Positions 9,203 through 18,677 of a stretch of 64,000 bases of DNA are shown one piece after another. Below the pieces are notes generated by a model. That model was given only the letters and a program-made list of their open reading frames with translations. It was not told the DNA's origin and did not search any database. The stretch comes from Chromatiaceae bacterium (GTDB taxonomy: Bacteria; Pseudomonadota; Gammaproteobacteria; Chromatiales; Chromatiaceae), in assembly GCA_024235255.1 (NCBI GenBank), contig JACKMT010000001.1, positions 124,001-188,000 of the forward strand. The letters are read 5' to 3'. Each line of letters opens with the position of its first letter. Position 1 is the stretch's first letter. Made by a program: the position numbers and the translations under genes.

Positions 9203-10312
9203 ATGAGCAAATCCGGCAATCAATTCCTTGATTTTACCGCTCCCGGCATTGCCAACCTGAAACCCTACGTTCCGGGTAAACCTGTTTCGGAGCTGGAGCG
9301 CGAGCTGGGAATCAAGGATTCGATTAAACTTGCTTCGAACGAGAATCCGCTAGGCTGCAGCGAGCGAGTCAGAGCAGCCATTGCAGCAGAGTGGCCGCAA
9401 TTATCCCGTTACCCGGATGGGGGCGGATTTGCGCTGCGCAACGCGCTGGCAAAGAAACACGCTATTGACCCGGTCTGCATTACGCTCGGCAACGGCTCCA
9501 ATGATGTGCTGGATATCATCGCCAGAGTTTTCCTATCGGCCGGGTATGAATCCCTCTTCTCGCAGTACGCCTTCGCGGTCTATCCGATCAGCAGCCAAGC
9601 GGTTGGTGCTTCGCTGCGGGTGGCTCCCGCGCTGGATTACGGTCATGACCTGGAAGCGTTGCTGAATATGGTGGGAGAGAAGACCCGGGTGGTATGGATC
9701 GCCAATCCCAATAATCCGACGGGGACCTGGGTGAATGGCGAAGAGTTGGAGAATTTCATTGCCGGCGTTCCCGCCAATGTCATTGTGGTCGTCGACGAGG
9801 CTTATATCGAGTACGTCGATAAACCAGGCTTTCCGGATGCCAGCAAATGGCTTGATAAATATCCAAACCTGATTGTGACACGGACCTTCTCCAAGGTTTA
9901 CGGCCTGGCATCGCTGCGCATCGGCTACGGCTTGTCACACCCGGATGTGGCGGACCTGCTCAATCGGGTGCGCCAGCCCTTCAACGCCAACAGCCTTGCC
10001 ATGGCAGCGGCGTTAGCCGCGCTTGAAGATGACGCGTTCGTTAAGCGGTCGGTGGAGGTAAACCGCAGCGGGATGGTTCAGCTCACGGCTGGTTTCGACC
10101 AACTCGGCCTGGCTTATATTCCCTCGGCCGGTAACTTCGTCACGGTTGATCTGGGTCGTCCGGCAGATGCAATCGACCAGGCACTACTGCGTGCCGGCTG
10201 TATTACACGCCCCGTAGCTGCTTATGGCCTGCCCAATCATCTGCGCATCACTGTCGGCCTGGCTGACGAAAATGCCCGTTTCCTGTCGGCATTGGAAAAT
10301 GTGATCGCTTGA
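9203..10312 (+). CDS. hisC: Histidinol-phosphate/aromatic aminotransferase
   Basis: This 369-residue class I/II PLP aminotransferase belongs to the HisC family. It has the substrate loop KLASNENPLG, the GNGSNDVLDIIARVF motif, the NPNNPTGTW segment, VVVDEAYIEY, and the PLP lysine in TRTFSKVYGLASLRIGYG. Within the pheA-tyrA-aroA block the copy is usually called HisC2 and is thought to act on phenylpyruvate and hydroxyphenylpyruvate as well as on histidinol phosphate. Its stop overlaps the tyrA start by one base (TGATG), so the two are very likely translationally coupled. Which substrate dominates cannot be read from the sequence. Confidence 0.92.
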   Translation: MSKSGNQFLDFTAPGIANLKPYVPGKPVSELERELGIKDSIKLASNENPLGCSERVRAAIAAEWPQLSRYPDGGGFALRNALAKKHAIDPVCITLGNGSNDVLDIIARVFLSAGYESLFSQYAFAVYPISSQAVGASLRVAPALDYGHDLEALLNMVGEKTRVVWIANPNNPTGTWVNGEELENFIAGVPANVIVVVDEAYIEYVDKPGFPDASKWLDKYPNLIVTRTFSKVYGLASLRIGYGLSHPDVADLLNRVRQPFNANSLAMAAALAALEDDAFVKRSVEVNRSGMVQLTAGFDQLGLAYIPSAGNFVTVDLGRPADAIDQALLRAGCITRPVAAYGLPNHLRITVGLADENARFLSALENVIA

Positions 10313-11199
10313 TGTCGATCCAACGGCTGGCAGTCATTGGCGTGGGGCTCATCGGCGGTTCTCTGGCACGCGCGCTGCGTTACGCGGGAGAGGTGGGCGA
10401 AATCGTCGGTTGCGGGCGCAGCCGGGAGAACCTCGATCGCGCCGTACAACTCGGGGTGATCGACCGTTATACCCATGATATCGGCACAGCGGTCAGTGGC
10501 GCCGACATGATATTTCTCGCGGTACCGCTGGGCGCCATGGAAAGCACCTTCAAAGCGATGCGCGGGCGCGTCGATGATGGTGCACTGATCACCGACGGCG
10601 GTAGTGCCAAGGCCAGCGTGGTTGAGTCCTGCCGGGTGGGATTCGGTCACCTTCCTCCCGGTTTCGTTCCCGGGCATCCGATTGCCGGAACCGAGAAGAG
10701 CGGGGTGGATGCCTCCTTCAGAGAACTCTACCATGGCCGCCGCGTGATTCTCACGCCAACTGAAACGACCTCGCCTGAAGCACTGGAGAGGGTGACCTCG
10801 ATGTGGCGCAGTTGCGGCGCAGAGGTGTCCCAAATGTCTATCGTCCATCACGATGAGGTGCTTGCCGCAACCTCACATCTGCCGCATATGCTCGCGTTTG
10901 GACTGGTGGATACACTGGCCCGGATGGACGAGAACGACGAGATTTTTCGTTATGCTGCTGGCGGTTTCAGGGATTTTACCCGCATTGCATCCAGCAATCC
11001 GGTGATGTGGCGGGACATCTGCGTGGCAAACAGCGAAGCCTTAGGCGCAATGCTGAACCGCTACATAGCCGAAATCGAGGCGCTGGCGGAAACCATCAGG
11101 CGCGCGGATGGCGAGCGTCTGCTGGAGATCTTCAGTCGGGCGAAAACCGCGCGCGACCGCTATATCGAATCGGCTCCGGAAGCGGATTCCACTGAGTAA
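10312..11199 (+). CDS. tyrA: Prephenate (or arogenate) dehydrogenase
   Basis: TyrA oxidatively decarboxylates prephenate or arogenate in tyrosine synthesis. The 295-residue protein starts with a Rossmann motif (LAVIGVGLIGGSLARAL). It has the family segments AVPLGAMES, DGGSAKASVVE, GHPIAGTEKSGVDA with the catalytic His, and HHDEVLAATSHLPHMLA. No ACT domain or chorismate mutase is attached. ATG 10312 shares its A with the hisC TGA stop. In Pseudomonas tyrA is fused to aroA; here the two are separate, with about 200 bp between them. Confidence 0.93.
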   Translation: MSIQRLAVIGVGLIGGSLARALRYAGEVGEIVGCGRSRENLDRAVQLGVIDRYTHDIGTAVSGADMIFLAVPLGAMESTFKAMRGRVDDGALITDGGSAKASVVESCRVGFGHLPPGFVPGHPIAGTEKSGVDASFRELYHGRRVILTPTETTSPEALERVTSMWRSCGAEVSQMSIVHHDEVLAATSHLPHMLAFGLVDTLARMDENDEIFRYAAGGFRDFTRIASSNPVMWRDICVANSEALGAMLNRYIAEIEALAETIRRADGERLLEIFSRAKTARDRYIESAPEADSTE

Positions 11200-11284
11200 G
11201 ACTGCGGGTTCCGCAAAGCAGCTGCACGACGATCGGCTGTTTCCTCCTTTGTCTCTAACTCCACTCGGTTTTTAAACGGTTGCA

Positions 11285-11325
11285 GTTGTTTTTCTAACCG
11301 CCTGTTTTTTTTGTACTTTGAATAT
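11285..11325 (+). terminator. Possible weak terminator between tyrA and aroA
   Basis: A short CGGTT/AACCG stem with a long loop is followed within three bases by a run of eight T at about 11305-11313. The stem is only five base pairs, so termination would be partial at best. It sits in the 203-bp gap between tyrA and aroA, the only large break in the supraoperon, and could separate an upstream amino-acid unit from aroA-cmk-rpsA. Confidence 0.3.
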
Positions 11326-11402
11326 ACAACCGGGTATCCATCGGATAGAATTCCGCGCTTGGTTCACATTTGTATTCGTTCTTTTCTACCAGGTAACCGA
11401 TA

Positions 11403-12731
11403 TTGAATCTTCCGGGCAGGCTGCAATTTTCGATTAATGCAGGTGGACGTTTGAACGGCAGTCTCCGCGTACCCGGCGATAAGTCCATATCGCATCGCGC
11501 CATTATGCTGGGTTCAATCGCGCTGGGAACCAGCAGAGTTTCTGGATTTCTTGAAGGTGAGGACAGTCTGTCGACATTGGCGGCATTTCGCCGAATGGGT
11601 GTCTGCATCGAAGGTCCAGACAACGGCTGCCTGGTCATCCAGGGTGTTGGCATGGATGGGTTGAAGGCGCCGGACGGCCCACTCTATTTGGGAAATTCCG
11701 GTACTTCGATGCGTTTGCTTGCCGGTCTCCTGTCAGGACAGGTTTTTCCTGTCACTTTAACTGGGGATGCTTCCCTCTCCAGCCGTCCCATGCGTCGTGT
11801 TACCGAGCCGCTGGCACGAATGGGGGTGCAAATCGGAACCAGTACCCAAGGTACGGCTCCGCTGCACATCGATCGCAGGAATCGCCGGCTTACGGGCATC
11901 AGCTATCAGCTGCCGGTGGCCAGCGCGCAGGTGAAATCCTCTCTGTTGCTGGCAGGGCTCTACGCTGATGGCGAAACCTGTGTCAGCGAACCTGCGCCTA
12001 CTCGAGATCATACCGAACGCATGCTGCGCAGCTTCGGTTACCAGGTGAGACGCGACGGCAGCAGCATCTGTCTGACCGGCGGCGGTGTACTGCGGGCAAC
12101 CGATCTCGACATTCCCGCTGATATCTCCTCCGCCGCGTTTTTTCTGGTCGGTGCAACTATCGCGGAAGGCTCGGATCTGTTGCTTGAACACGTAGGCATC
12201 AATCCGACACGCGACGGCATCATTAACATATTGCGCCTGATGGGTGCCGATATCGAAGTGCTGAACGCCAGGAGTGTGGGTGGTGAGCCGGTTGCTGATC
12301 TGCGTGTGCGCTCTGCAAAACTGCGGGGCGTAGCAATCCCTCCTGACCAGGTGCCACTGGCGATCGATGAGTTTCCGGTGCTGTTTGTCGCTGCTGCCTG
12401 CGCCGATGGAGAGACTGTACTCACGGGGGCCGAGGAGCTGCGGGTCAAGGAGAGTGACCGTATCCAGGTTATGGCGGATGGTCTCAGATTGCTCGGAGTC
12501 GATGCACGTCCGACAGCTGACGGCATGGTCATTCGAGGCGGAACGATCAGTGGCGGGCGGGTTCAGAGCCAGGGTGATCACCGTGTTGCGATGGCGTTTG
12601 CGATGGCTGCCTTACGCGCGTCCGATACGGTAGTTGTCGAGGATTGCGACAATGTGAATACCTCTTTTCCTGGTTTTGTCGATCTAGCTGCCGCAGCTGG
12701 TTTGGCTATTCGAGACTCCATGGAGGGCTAA
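11403..12731 (+). CDS. aroA: 3-phosphoshikimate 1-carboxyvinyltransferase (EPSP synthase)
   Basis: AroA transfers enolpyruvate from PEP to shikimate-3-phosphate in the chorismate pathway. The 442-residue protein shows the N-terminal VPGDKSISHRAIMLGS motif (shikimate-phosphate and PEP binding), YLGNSGTSMRLLAGLLSG, SAQVKSSLLLAGL, and the C-terminal EELRVKESDRI and QGDHRVAMAFA motifs. The start appears to be TTG at 11403, with AGGT eight bases upstream; there is no in-frame ATG early enough to keep the first strand. The motif set (GDKSISHR, GEDSL, QGDHR) resembles the divergent EPSP synthase class rather than the E. coli class, which may matter for glyphosate sensitivity; that is an inference. 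Confidence 0.95.
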   Translation: MNLPGRLQFSINAGGRLNGSLRVPGDKSISHRAIMLGSIALGTSRVSGFLEGEDSLSTLAAFRRMGVCIEGPDNGCLVIQGVGMDGLKAPDGPLYLGNSGTSMRLLAGLLSGQVFPVTLTGDASLSSRPMRRVTEPLARMGVQIGTSTQGTAPLHIDRRNRRLTGISYQLPVASAQVKSSLLLAGLYADGETCVSEPAPTRDHTERMLRSFGYQVRRDGSSICLTGGGVLRATDLDIPADISSAAFFLVGATIAEGSDLLLEHVGINPTRDGIINILRLMGADIEVLNARSVGGEPVADLRVRSAKLRGVAIPPDQVPLAIDEFPVLFVAAACADGETVLTGAEELRVKESDRIQVMADGLRLLGVDARPTADGMVIRGGTISGGRVQSQGDHRVAMAFAMAALRASDTVVVEDCDNVNTSFPGFVDLAAAAGLAIRDSMEG

Positions 12732-12733
12732 GC

Positions 12734-13411
12734 ATGGTACCGATCATCACTATCGATGGGCCAAGCGGCTCCGGCAAAGGGACCGTCGCCCGGCTGTTGG
12801 CAGATTGTTTCGGCCTGCATTGTCTGGACAGCGGTGCGCTTTACCGATTGCTGGGCTTGGCCGCAGAGCGAGCCAGGGTAGCGCCTTCAATGGTTGCACG
12901 CTTGGTCGAAATCGCCTCTGCAATGCAGGTGGAGTTCAAGGGGGATTGCGTACTGCTGAGCGGTGAAGATGTCACTTTGGCTATCCGCACCGAACAGGCA
13001 GGCAATGCAGCTTCTCAGGTGGCTGCCGTGCCCGAAGTACGTGCCGCGCTGCTGCAATGGCAGCGCAACTATGCGCGAGAGCCTGGGCTGGTTGCCGATG
13101 GCAGGGATATGGGCACCGTGGTATTTCCCGATGCCGGCGTCAAAATCTTCCTAACGGCAAGCCCGGAAGAGAGGGCCAAAAGGCGCTATAACCAGTTGAA
13201 AGAAAAAGGATTGGATGCTAATCTTCCCCGTCTTGTGGCTGAGATTTATGAGCGGGATTACCGTGACACCAATCGTAGTGTAGCGCCACTATTGCCAGCG
13301 AAAGATGCGCTGGTAGTGGACTCAACCGTGCTTTCCGTAAGGGAAGTGCTGGAGCAGGTTGCCGGAAACGTGCGCTGTGCCTATCCGGAGCTTGCACAAC
13401 AGGGGGCCTGA
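12734..13411 (+). CDS. cmk: Cytidylate kinase
   Basis: Cmk phosphorylates CMP and dCMP with ATP. The 225-residue protein starts with the P-loop IDGPSGSGKGTVARLLA, followed by LDSGALYRLLGLAA. The VADGRDMGTVVFPDAGVKIFLTAS segment and the lid Arg motif RAKRRYNQL are typical of the family. ATG 12734 lies two bases after the aroA stop and has a strong GGAGGG six bases upstream (inside the aroA tail), so translation is coupled. The longer frame opening at 12644 lies inside aroA and is rejected. The order aroA-cmk-rpsA is widely conserved. Confidence 0.96.
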   Translation: MVPIITIDGPSGSGKGTVARLLADCFGLHCLDSGALYRLLGLAAERARVAPSMVARLVEIASAMQVEFKGDCVLLSGEDVTLAIRTEQAGNAASQVAAVPEVRAALLQWQRNYAREPGLVADGRDMGTVVFPDAGVKIFLTASPEERAKRRYNQLKEKGLDANLPRLVAEIYERDYRDTNRSVAPLLPAKDALVVDSTVLSVREVLEQVAGNVRCAYPELAQQGA

Positions 13412-13492
13412 AGATCAGGCTGTTTTTTTAACTACAACCAGCGGTCTGCTGTTGCAGACCCATGATCGGCTGTGCCGAATCAGGATTTTTTC

Positions 13493-15175
13493 ATGACCGA
13501 AAGCTTTGCAGAACTTTTTGAAGCAAGTATTGCCAACACCCAGTTGCGCAATGGTGCCATCGTAATCGGCACTGTTCTTGATATCACCAATGACTCGGTG
13601 ATCATCAACGCCGGACTCAAGTCTGAAGGCGTAATCCCAAAAAACCAGTTTATGACTCACCGAGGCGAGATCGAGGTCGCTGTCGGCGATCAGGTAGAAG
13701 TTGCGCTCGAAGCTGTTGAAGATGGCTTCGGTGCCACCCGCCTGTCGCGGGAAAAGGCGAAGCGCCATCACGCCTGGAGAGTCCTGGAGACTGCCTTCGA
13801 AGCGGGAGATAATGTCAACGGCCGAATCAACGGTAAAGTCAAAGGCGGTTTTACCGTCGAGTTGGGCGATATCCGGGCATTTTTACCCGGCTCCCTGGTC
13901 GATGTGCGTCCGGTACGCGATACCACCTATCTGGAGGGTAAGGATCTTGAGTTTAAGGTCATCAAACTGGACCAGAAACGCAACAATGTAGTTGTCTCCC
14001 GCCGAGCGGTGGTTGAGACCGAGTATAGCGCCGAACGTGAGGCACTGCTGGAAAGTCTGCAGGAAGGGATGGAGATCAAAGGCATCGTCAAGAATCTCAC
14101 CGATTACGGTGCCTTTGTCGATCTGGGCGGTATCGATGGGCTTCTGCATATCACCGATATGGCCTGGAAGCGGGTCAAGCATCCGTCCGAGGTGGTCGAG
14201 ATCGGTGATGAGATCACCGTGAAAGTGCTTAAGTTCGACCGCGAAAAGCAGCGCGTTTCGCTTGGACTGAAGCAGATGGGCGACGACCCCTGGGCCAATA
14301 TTTCACGCCGTTACCCGGAGAACACCCGGCTGTTCGGTAAGGTCACCAATCTGGCCGATTATGGCTGCTTTGTCGAGATCGAAGAGGGCGTCGAGGGTCT
14401 TGTCCACGTTTCCGAGATGGACTGGACCAACAAGAACATTCATCCGTCAAAATTGGTGCAGCTTGGCGAGGAAGTTGAAGTTGTGGTGCTGGATATCGAT
14501 GAGGAGCGGCGCAGGATTTCACTGGGTATGAAACAGTGCCTGAGCAACCCGTGGGATGATTTCGCTGTCACCCATAAAAAGGGCGACCACGTAACCGGCA
14601 AGATCAAATCGATCACCGATTTCGGTATCTTTATCGGCCTGGACGGGGGCATCGATGGCTTGGTGCATCTTTCCGATATCTCCTGGGATGATACCGGTGA
14701 AGAGGCAATCCACGGCTACAAGAAGGGTGACGAACTGGAGACCGTGGTTCTCTCTGTGGACCCGGAACGCGAGCGCATCTCTTTGGGTGTCAAACAGCTG
14801 GACAAAGACCCCTTCTCCACCTATCTGGCAGAGAATGGCAAGGGGAACATTGTTACCGGTGTGGTAAAAGAAGTGGACGCCAAAGGTGCGGTAGTCACCC
14901 TTGGCGACGGCATTGAAGGATATTTGCGGGCGGCTGAGATCTCAAGAGACAGAGTGGACGATGCCCGCTCGGTGTTGAAAGAAGGGGACGAGATCGAGGC
15001 GCGGTTTATGGGTGTTGATCGCAAAAATCGAACCATTACGCTGTCTGTCAAAGCTAAAGACATGGCAGAAGAGCAGGCGGCTATCCAGACCTACTCGCGG
15101 GATGCGGCTCCTGGCAAGGCAACCCTGGGCGATACCCTGGGGGACCTGCTGAAACAGCAAATGGAAGATAAATAA
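13493..15175 (+). CDS. rpsA: 30S ribosomal protein S1
   Basis: S1 binds mRNA at the 30S platform and helps load structured messages. The 560-residue protein begins MTESFAELFEAS, close to the E. coli N-terminus, and contains six S1 OB-fold repeats. The clearest ones carry motifs such as GAFVDLGGIDGLLHITDMAW and GCFVEIEEGVEGLVHVSEMDW. ATG 13493 has AGGA eight bases upstream; the GTG at 13472 is a poorer start. The promoter is probably in the 81-bp gap after cmk. Confidence 0.97.
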   Translation: MTESFAELFEASIANTQLRNGAIVIGTVLDITNDSVIINAGLKSEGVIPKNQFMTHRGEIEVAVGDQVEVALEAVEDGFGATRLSREKAKRHHAWRVLETAFEAGDNVNGRINGKVKGGFTVELGDIRAFLPGSLVDVRPVRDTTYLEGKDLEFKVIKLDQKRNNVVVSRRAVVETEYSAEREALLESLQEGMEIKGIVKNLTDYGAFVDLGGIDGLLHITDMAWKRVKHPSEVVEIGDEITVKVLKFDREKQRVSLGLKQMGDDPWANISRRYPENTRLFGKVTNLADYGCFVEIEEGVEGLVHVSEMDWTNKNIHPSKLVQLGEEVEVVVLDIDEERRRISLGMKQCLSNPWDDFAVTHKKGDHVTGKIKSITDFGIFIGLDGGIDGLVHLSDISWDDTGEEAIHGYKKGDELETVVLSVDPERERISLGVKQLDKDPFSTYLAENGKGNIVTGVVKEVDAKGAVVTLGDGIEGYLRAAEISRDRVDDARSVLKEGDEIEARFMGVDRKNRTITLSVKAKDMAEEQAAIQTYSRDAAPGKATLGDTLGDLLKQQMEDK

Positions 15176-15221
15176 GCGAAACGGTTTGACGTTCCATTTA
15201 TTTATTTTAACTGAAATAAAT

Positions 15222-15241
15222 CGGGGTCCTGACGGGCCCCG
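15222..15241 (+). promoter_or_regulatory. Hairpin in the rpsA-ihfB gap
   Basis: CGGGGTC and GGCCCCG pair (one G-T wobble) around a six-base loop. No T-run follows, so it is not a classic terminator. It lies 26 bp before the ihfB start and could be a processing, attenuation or mRNA-stabilising structure for the rpsA transcript. Confidence 0.4.
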
Positions 15242-15267
15242 GTATTTCGAAGGGGCATATAAAAGGA

Positions 15268-15570
15268 ATGACTAAATCTGAACTGATTGACGTCATCGCA
15301 AAAGAACAAGGTCACCTTGCCTACCGTGATGTCGAACTTGCCGTTAAATGTATGCTTGAGCAGATGAGCCAGGCACTGGCCTCCGGGGATCGTATAGAGA
15401 TACGTGGATTCGGGAGCTTTTCGCTGCACTATCGTCCACCTCGCCAGGGGAGAAACCCGAAAACCGGTGAGTCGGTCTCTCTGGCAGGCAAGTATGTACC
15501 GCATTTCAAGCCAGGTAAGGAACTGCGTGAACGCGTCAACGGTGGAGTCGATTCTGATACAGAGTCCTGA
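15268..15570 (+). CDS. ihfB: Integration host factor subunit beta
   Basis: IhfB forms a heterodimer with IhfA that bends DNA sharply at specific sites. The 100-residue protein has the HU/IHF fold: MTKSELIDVIA at the start, the IEIRGFGSFSLHYRPPRQGRNPKTG arm with the intercalating proline region, and VPHFKPGKELRERVN at the end. It is the last gene of the block. The only strong purine run near the start (AAAAGGA) abuts the ATG with no spacer; a second, AAGGGG, is 12 bases away, so initiation may be weak or regulated. Confidence 0.96.
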   Translation: MTKSELIDVIAKEQGHLAYRDVELAVKCMLEQMSQALASGDRIEIRGFGSFSLHYRPPRQGRNPKTGESVSLAGKYVPHFKPGKELRERVNGGVDSDTES

Positions 15571-15585
15571 ATTCAGTAGATGGAA

Positions 15586-15615
15586 ACCGGTATTTATCAG
15601 CTGTTCAATACCGGT
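15586..15615 (+). terminator. Inverted repeat after ihfB
   Basis: ACCGGTATT and AATACCGGT form a perfect nine-base stem around a 12-base loop, 16 bp after the ihfB stop. There is no T-run, so it may be a Rho-assisted end or a stability hairpin. The rest of 15616-15907 holds only a short AGCCTC/GAGGCT hairpin near 15722-15741 and no gene I can support. Confidence 0.35.
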
Positions 15616-15907
15616 GGACTCTGGTGGCTGAATCAACCTATACCCATCCGGTTTGGCTGGTAATCGGATGCCGACAGACAAAGCCGAAACGTACACGACC
15701 TTCAATGTAATGCGATTAATTCCAGCCTCTTTCGGATGAGGCTGTGGCGGATGTTTATCGTTAAAGACAATTCAACCGATTAGTGAGCAATCGCCTGTAC
15801 TGGATCGCTTTGATTTACTCCACATTCTACTTCACCCGTCGCAGATTTGAGTTACCGTCAGCAAGGTTCAGCATTTTTCCTCTTTGACAGTAGGCTGCTA
15901 TGAAATA

Positions 15908-16081
15908 TCAGTCGGCTGAAAAGGCCATGGCAAGGAGATAAACAAAAGTCACCACGGCAACTGAGATGGCGGACATAAACTTTTCTGATTGTCGGCTTCG
16001 TATTGTAACGCTCGGCTTCATAATGGCGGGAATAAGATTATCTACCTGGTCCTGCATGATATAGCTGTTTCGAACTCTCAT
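15908..16081 (-). CDS. Small tail-anchored membrane protein (57 aa)
   Basis: The frame encodes a polar N-terminal half (MRVRNSYIMQDQVDNLI) and ends with one hydrophobic helix (FMSAISVAVVTFVYLLAMAF), the layout of a C-tail-anchored inner-membrane protein. The start is decided by GGAG, which lies nine bases before ATG 16081; an ATG three codons upstream would abut it. The gene is divergent from tex, and the shared 158-bp region has an inverted GGTTCT/AGAACC pair at 16146-16182. I do not recognise a family. Confidence 0.5.
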   Translation of the reverse strand: MRVRNSYIMQDQVDNLIPAIMKPSVTIRSRQSEKFMSAISVAVVTFVYLLAMAFSAD

Positions 16082-16239
16082 GTTTTTCATCTCCTGCGAA
16101 CAATGATTGCTTAACGAATCTCTGATGGATGCGATGTTCTCCTTAGGTTCTAATCTAACATATGTAGAACAAAAAGAGAACCATCTAGGCGGGGTGCATT
16201 AATAACAACAGAACGCGACCAACTATCGAGCAAAAATCA

Positions 16240-18552
16240 ATGAAGAGTGTTGTTCAACAAATAGCAGCTGAGCTTGGCATTCGCCCAGAACAGGTAGCGG
16301 CAGCAAGCGCACTTTTGGATGAGGGCGCAACTGTGCCTTTCATTGCACGTTACCGTAAAGAACGAACCCAGGGATTGGACGATACCCAATTGCGCCAACT
16401 GGAGACGCGGTTGAGTTATCTGAGAGAGATGGATGAGCGGCGTCAGCAGATTTTGGCCAGTATCGCCAAACAGGGCAGTCTGACGCCCGAACTGAAGCGG
16501 GAGCTGCTGGAAGCGGAGACCAAGACCCGCCTTGAAGATCTTTATCTTCCCTTTCGGCCCAAGCGACGCACCAAAGCACAGCTGGCCCGCGAAGCCGGCC
16601 TGGAGCCTTTGGCCAGGGCACTGCTGGACAACCCGAATATTCAACCCGAGACAGCAGCTGAGAGTTACATCGATGTAGAAAAAGGTGTGGCGGACATTCA
16701 GAGTGCGCTGGACGGCGCCAGACAGATACTGATGGAGCAGTTCGCGGAGGATGCTGCGTTAGTCGGGGGATTGCGTGACTATCTTTGGGAAAACGGTACG
16801 CTGAAATCCACGCTGATTGTAGGCAAAGAGCAGGAAGCGGCCAAGTTCAAGGATTACTTTGACTATGCTGAAGCGATAAGAAAGGTTCCGTCCCACCGTG
16901 CCCTAGCGCTGTTTCGCGGGCGTGCAGAGGGTTTTCTCAGACTCGATCTGGAGGTCGATCAGGGGACGGGGGAGAGCAGTGCCTGCGAATTGATGATTGC
17001 TCAACGCATGGGCATTGAGAATCGCGGCCGCGCTGCCGACGAGTGGCTGCTTAAGACAGTTGCATGGTCCTGGCGGATTAAAATATTCACTCATCTGGAT
17101 CTTGAATTGAAGCTGCGGCTGCGGGAGTACGCCGAAGCGGAAGCAATTCGAGTCTTCGGCAGTAACCTCAGCGATCTGCTGCTCGCAGCTCCTGCAGTGA
17201 ACCGTACGATTCTCGGATTGGATCCGGGCCTGCGCACCGGGGTAAAAGTTGCAGTCGTAGACAGTACCGGCAAGGTATTGGAGACCGCCACCATATATCC
17301 CCATGCGCCAAACCGGCAGTGGGATAAATCCATCGCACAGCTTGCACAATTATCGGCCAGACATAAGGTTTCTCTGGTCAGCATCGGCAACGGAACCGCC
17401 TCCCGTGAAACCGATAAACTGGTTATTGAACTGATTAAACGCCACCCTGATCTGAAACTCAGAAAAGTTGTGACCAGCGAGGCCGGCGCATCGGTTTACT
17501 CGGCGTCGGAATTGGCGTCACTTGAGTTGCCTGATCTTGATGTCTCTCTGCGGGGGGCGGTTTCAATTGCCAGAAGGGTTCAGGACCCGCTGGCAGAGCT
17601 GGTTAAAATTGATCCCAAAGCCATCGGAGTTGGCCAGTATCAGCACGATGTCAATCAATCTTATCTTGCACGCGCGCTGGATCATGTTGTGGAAGATTGT
17701 GTTAATCGTGTCGGTGTCGATCTCAATACCGCTTCCACTGCATTATTGAACAGAGTAGCCGGGATCAGCCAGGTTCAGGCTCGGAATATTGTCAACTACC
17801 GTGAAGAGAACGGCCTGTTCAGAAATCGCAAGGCGCTATTGAAGGTACCCAGCATGGGCGCAAAAAGCTACGAACAGGCAGCCGGATTTCTGCGGGTGAT
17901 CGGGGGCGAAAATCCGCTCGATGCATCTGCAGTGCACCCGGAAGCATACCCGGTGGTTGAACGAATCATCGCACAGGCCGGACGATCGGTTAGCGAAGTG
18001 ATCGGAGACCGTGATTACTTGAGAGGTCTGAAGCCCGCGGATTTTACCGATGAGTACTTCGGTGTGCCCACGGTAAGCGACATAATTCTGGAGCTGGAAA
18101 AGCCGGGCAGAGATCCTCGCGGAGAATTCAAAACCGCCAGTTTCCAGGAGGGAGTCGCGAAGATATCGGACTTACACTCCGGCATGATCCTCGAAGGGTC
18201 GGTAACCAACGTAACAAATTTCGGCGCCTTTATCGATATCGGCGTTCATCAGGATGGACTGGTTCATATCTCAGCCATGTCTGAAACATATGTGAAAGAT
18301 CCACGGAATATAGTGAAAGCTGGGGACCTGGTGAAGGTAAAAGTCATGGATGTCGATCTGGAGCGTCACCGAATCGCACTCAGTATGCGGCTTGATGAGC
18401 GCTGCGATCAGTCGATCTCAAAGGCTCCTCAGAAGCACGCCCACTCCGTGTCGACCAAGCCCAAGCCATCGATCCGCCGGCAGAGTACTGCAGAAAGTAA
18501 ACCTCAAAGTGCCATGGCGGCGGCACTGAAAGGTGCGTTGAATAAGGGATAG
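16240..18552 (+). CDS. tex: Transcription accessory protein Tex (S1 RNA-binding)
   Basis: Tex is a conserved nucleic-acid-binding protein linked to transcription and toxin-gene expression. The 770-residue length is usual. The N-terminal helix-turn-helix region includes FIARYRKERTQGLDDTQLRQLE and LEDLYLPFRPKRRTKAQLARE. A YqgF-like RNase H fold follows (TILGLDPGLRTGVKVAVVD), then helix-hairpin-helix units (VGVDLNTASTALLNRVAGIS), and an S1 domain at about 645-715 (GSVTNVTNFGAFIDIGVHQD). A basic, low-complexity tail ends the protein. There is no strong ribosome site before ATG 16240, but the N-terminus matches the family. Confidence 0.95.
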   Translation: MKSVVQQIAAELGIRPEQVAAASALLDEGATVPFIARYRKERTQGLDDTQLRQLETRLSYLREMDERRQQILASIAKQGSLTPELKRELLEAETKTRLEDLYLPFRPKRRTKAQLAREAGLEPLARALLDNPNIQPETAAESYIDVEKGVADIQSALDGARQILMEQFAEDAALVGGLRDYLWENGTLKSTLIVGKEQEAAKFKDYFDYAEAIRKVPSHRALALFRGRAEGFLRLDLEVDQGTGESSACELMIAQRMGIENRGRAADEWLLKTVAWSWRIKIFTHLDLELKLRLREYAEAEAIRVFGSNLSDLLLAAPAVNRTILGLDPGLRTGVKVAVVDSTGKVLETATIYPHAPNRQWDKSIAQLAQLSARHKVSLVSIGNGTASRETDKLVIELIKRHPDLKLRKVVTSEAGASVYSASELASLELPDLDVSLRGAVSIARRVQDPLAELVKIDPKAIGVGQYQHDVNQSYLARALDHVVEDCVNRVGVDLNTASTALLNRVAGISQVQARNIVNYREENGLFRNRKALLKVPSMGAKSYEQAAGFLRVIGGENPLDASAVHPEAYPVVERIIAQAGRSVSEVIGDRDYLRGLKPADFTDEYFGVPTVSDIILELEKPGRDPRGEFKTASFQEGVAKISDLHSGMILEGSVTNVTNFGAFIDIGVHQDGLVHISAMSETYVKDPRNIVKAGDLVKVKVMDVDLERHRIALSMRLDERCDQSISKAPQKHAHSVSTKPKPSIRRQSTAESKPQSAMAAALKGALNKG

Positions 18553-18677
18553 CAAGGCGAATCAGCCCCTTCATCAAGCATCTTAGAGCTAAGGGCAGTA
18601 ATGAGCAGGCGGCGGTGAATGCCCAAATTAGGCAAACATCCATTGGACTGAATTAGAATTTAACAGGAAAAGAACGA

